Positions 62,562 through 64,000 of a stretch of 64,000 nt of DNA are shown here, piece after piece. Below the pieces are notes generated by a model, which did no database searches, had not been told where the DNA came from, and was given only the letters and a program-made list of their open reading frames with translations. The translations under genes and the position numbers were made by a program. Source of the stretch: Roseovarius gaetbuli (GTDB taxonomy: Bacteria > Pseudomonadota > Alphaproteobacteria > Rhodobacterales > Rhodobacteraceae); assembly GCF_900172365.1 (NCBI RefSeq), contig NZ_FWFJ01000001.1, positions 1 through 64,000 of the forward strand, written 5' to 3'. Every line of letters begins with the position of its first letter. Position 1 is the first letter of the stretch.

Positions 62562-62592
62562 AAAAAGGCCCCGTCGATGACGAGGCCTTTTT
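62562..62592. terminator. Bidirectional rho-independent terminator
   Basis: AAAAAGGCC and GGCCTTTTT (outer arms) enclose CGTC-GAT-GACG-type inner pairing. The A-run and T-run flank the stem, so it works in both directions. It lies 50 bases after the response regulator gene and 11 bases after the stop of the convergent methyltransferase gene. Confidence 0.85.
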
Positions 62593-62602
62593 CTGTTTGT
62601 GC

Positions 62603-63667
62603 TCAGGCGCGGCGGCTGCGGCTGCGGCTGCCCGCGCGACCACCGGTACGCGCGACCTCGCCGGGCTTGGGCGGGGCTTTATTGAACTTGATCCAATTGC
62701 CGCCGTGCGGGTCGTTGTTGGTCAGGAAGTTGGCGGCCATGATGGCTTCCATCTCCTTGCCCGCGCGCGGTTTGGTCGAGCCAAGGCCAAACAGCTGACA
62801 GAAGGTTTCGTCATCCATATCGGCGGGAAGCACCAGACCGGTGGCAGCAACCTCGGCCTTCTTGGCCTCGATCTCGGCCTGTTTCACCGGCAGGGCGATC
62901 GGGTTCATGATCGCGCTGGTCATGCCGGCGGCCATGGCCATCGGCAGGAAGGCGTTGTTGATGCCGTGACGGTTGGGCAGGCCAAAGCTGATGTTTGAGG
63001 CGCCGCAAGTGGTGTTCACCCCAAGCTCGTCGCGCAGGCGGCGCACGAGGGTAAAGACCTGAAGGCCGGCGGTGCCCATGGCGCCCACGGGCATGACCAG
63101 CGGATCAACCACGATGTCATGCGCGGGAATACCGAAATCGGCGGCGCGCTGAACGATCTTCTTGGCGACCTCAAAGCGTACATCGGGGTCCTCAGAGATG
63201 CCGGTATCGTCGTTCGAAATCGCCACCACCGGCACGTTGTACTTTTTGACCAGCGGCAGAACGTATTCAAGCCGATCCTCTTCACCGGTGACCGAGTTCA
63301 GAAGCGGGCGGCCTTCACAGGCCTGAAGGCCGGCCTCAAGAGCGGCGGGCACCGAGCTGTCGATGCAGAGCGGCAGGTCCACAAGCCCTTGAACCAGCTC
63401 GATGATCTTGGTCATCAGCGGCGGCTCGGTCTCGTTGGGGTTGGGGTTCGAGTTGTAAACCACGCCCGCATTGATATCGAGAACGGTGGCGCCGGCAGCG
63501 GCCTGGGCAATCGCGTCGGCCTCGACGGTCGAGAAATCGCCCGCCTCTAGCTCGGCGGCCAGTTTCTTGCGGCCCGTGGGGTTGATGCGCTCACCGATCA
63601 CGCAGAACGGCTCGTCAAAGCCGATAACGGCGGTTTTGGTTTTGCTCTCGACGATGGTGCGGGTCAT
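62603..63667 (-). CDS. Methyltetrahydrofolate:corrinoid methyltransferase
   Basis: A 354-residue pterin-binding TIM-barrel enzyme of the MeTr/AcsE and MtgA/MtvA group: VIGERINPTGRKKLAAEL, TVLDINAGV, PLCIDSSVPAALEAGL, LNSVTGEE and NTTCGASNISFGLPNRHG. It moves methyl groups between a corrinoid protein and tetrahydrofolate. AAGGA lies 11 bases before the ATG at 63667; the frame runs open to 63754. The C-terminal tail (residues about 335-354) is Arg/Gly/Ser-rich (RTGGRAGSRSRSRRA). The MetF-like gene ends 10 bases upstream, so the two form one operon. Confidence 0.88.
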   Translation of the reverse strand: MTRTIVESKTKTAVIGFDEPFCVIGERINPTGRKKLAAELEAGDFSTVEADAIAQAAAGATVLDINAGVVYNSNPNPNETEPPLMTKIIELVQGLVDLPLCIDSSVPAALEAGLQACEGRPLLNSVTGEEDRLEYVLPLVKKYNVPVVAISNDDTGISEDPDVRFEVAKKIVQRAADFGIPAHDIVVDPLVMPVGAMGTAGLQVFTLVRRLRDELGVNTTCGASNISFGLPNRHGINNAFLPMAMAAGMTSAIMNPIALPVKQAEIEAKKAEVAATGLVLPADMDDETFCQLFGLGSTKPRAGKEMEAIMAANFLTNNDPHGGNWIKFNKAPPKPGEVARTGGRAGSRSRSRRA

Positions 63668-63677
63668 ATGAGGTCCT

Positions 63678-64000
63678 TCAGGATACGTTTGCAGGTTTGC
63701 CGGCGTCGCCGCCGTTTTCGATGGCCCAGGTGGCGTTGGTCTTGATCCCGCCAAGCGGGAAGAAGTGGACCTTTTCGATGTTGAAATCGGGGTTTGCGGC
63801 CTTATGCGCGGCCAGCTCTTTCAACACGTCGTTGGGCTCGTAGGGCAGCAAAAGCTTGGTGACATCCATCGCCCGCTTTTGCAGCACCTTGAGAGAGGGG
63901 CCGACACCACAGGCAATCGCGAACTTGATCAGCGTCTGAAGCTTGGCCGGACCAGCGATACCGATGTGGATCGGCAGGGTGATGCCGGCGGCCGCAAGGT
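63678..64000 (-). CDS. MetF-like methylenetetrahydrofolate reductase, C-terminal part
   Basis: The frame is open to the right edge of the window; about 107 C-terminal residues are visible. It contains LPIHIGIAGPAKLQTLIKFA, RAMDVTKLLLPYEP, and VHFFPLGGIKTNATWAIENG. The TIM-barrel end pattern with FFPLGG matches the MetF-related flavoproteins that accompany corrinoid methyltransferases in this group. It would reduce methylene-THF or oxidise methyl-THF, handing the methyl unit on. The N-terminal part is outside the window, so the FAD site is not visible. Confidence 0.78.
   Translation of the reverse strand, partial: LAAAGITLPIHIGIAGPAKLQTLIKFAIACGVGPSLKVLQKRAMDVTKLLLPYEPNDVLKELAAHKAANPDFNIEKVHFFPLGGIKTNATWAIENGGDAGKPANVS

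Noticed and set aside
62603..62650. Short triplet-like repeat GCGGCTGCGGCT as a microsatellite
   Set aside because: It is in frame and encodes the Ser-Arg part of the methyltransferase tail, so it is reported with that protein.

Overview
The window is GC-rich chromosomal DNA that reads like a Roseobacter-group alphaproteobacterium (Rhodobacteraceae). The grounds are established family knowledge: the order bamA-ompH-fabZ-lpxA-lpxI-lpxB, the cysS-cimA and argD-argF pairs, non-pyrrolysine MttB-family proteins with a methyltetrahydrofolate:corrinoid methyltransferase, and short intergenic repeats of the kind I associate with roseobacters. No species can be assigned. No rRNA, tRNA or CRISPR array was seen.

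Layout. 1-1.5 kb: end of an IS21-like insertion sequence interrupting a P4-type integrase, in lower-GC DNA; this is probably the edge of a genomic island. 1.5-12.4 kb: a catabolic cluster with an AraC/GlxA-type and a GntR-type regulator around an operator, a DapA-family lyase, an aldehyde dehydrogenase, an FAD amine oxidase-like protein, two short-chain dehydrogenases, a cupin and two MttB-like methyltransferases. The gene mix suggests demethylation and breakdown of a quaternary amine (betaine), substrate unknown. 12.7-16.6 kb: cysS, cimA and a squalene/phytoene-synthase-like protein lacking its catalytic aspartates. 16.6-21.2 kb: TetR regulator, sterol-desaturase-like protein, EamA and MFS transporters. 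21.4-25.2 kb: argD, argF and a 6-phosphogluconate dehydrogenase. 25.2-29.1 kb: periplasmic thiol/disulfide proteins, an M48-TPR protease and an aminotransferase. 29.1-36.1 kb: a 41-residue membrane protein, then the outer-membrane assembly and lipid A operon. 36.2-42.1 kb: an orphan ABC ATPase, a CorC/HlyC-type protein, an unusual metallophosphoesterase, XerD and a secreted helical protein. 42.1-48.6 kb: aroK-aroB, tyrS, then anmK with an Asp/Glu racemase-type enzyme and a PLP lyase. 48.3-58.5 kb, all on the minus strand: an RND efflux pair, tamA-tamB and a TfoX C-terminal-domain protein. 58.6-62.5 kb: a hybrid histidine kinase, a secreted molybdopterin-domain-like partner and a divergent LuxR-type response regulator. 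62.6 kb to the end: a methyltetrahydrofolate:corrinoid methyltransferase and the C-terminus of a MetF-like reductase.

The most interesting theme is one-carbon metabolism. The two MttB homologues at 8.6-12.3 kb have no corrinoid protein beside them, while the matching methyl-transfer enzymes sit 50 kb away. All three methyltransferases carry a similar Arg/Gly-rich tail, at the N-terminus in the MttB homologues and at the C-terminus in the folate enzyme, which could be a docking or targeting element. Other points worth checking are a 24-nt repeat placed directly behind stop codons, several unannotated small ORFs, a compositionally mosaic cysS, and the kinase/periplasmic-sensor/regulator module.

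Start sites were chosen by ribosome-binding-site fit and family length. Functions are by sequence recognition only; no database search was run.
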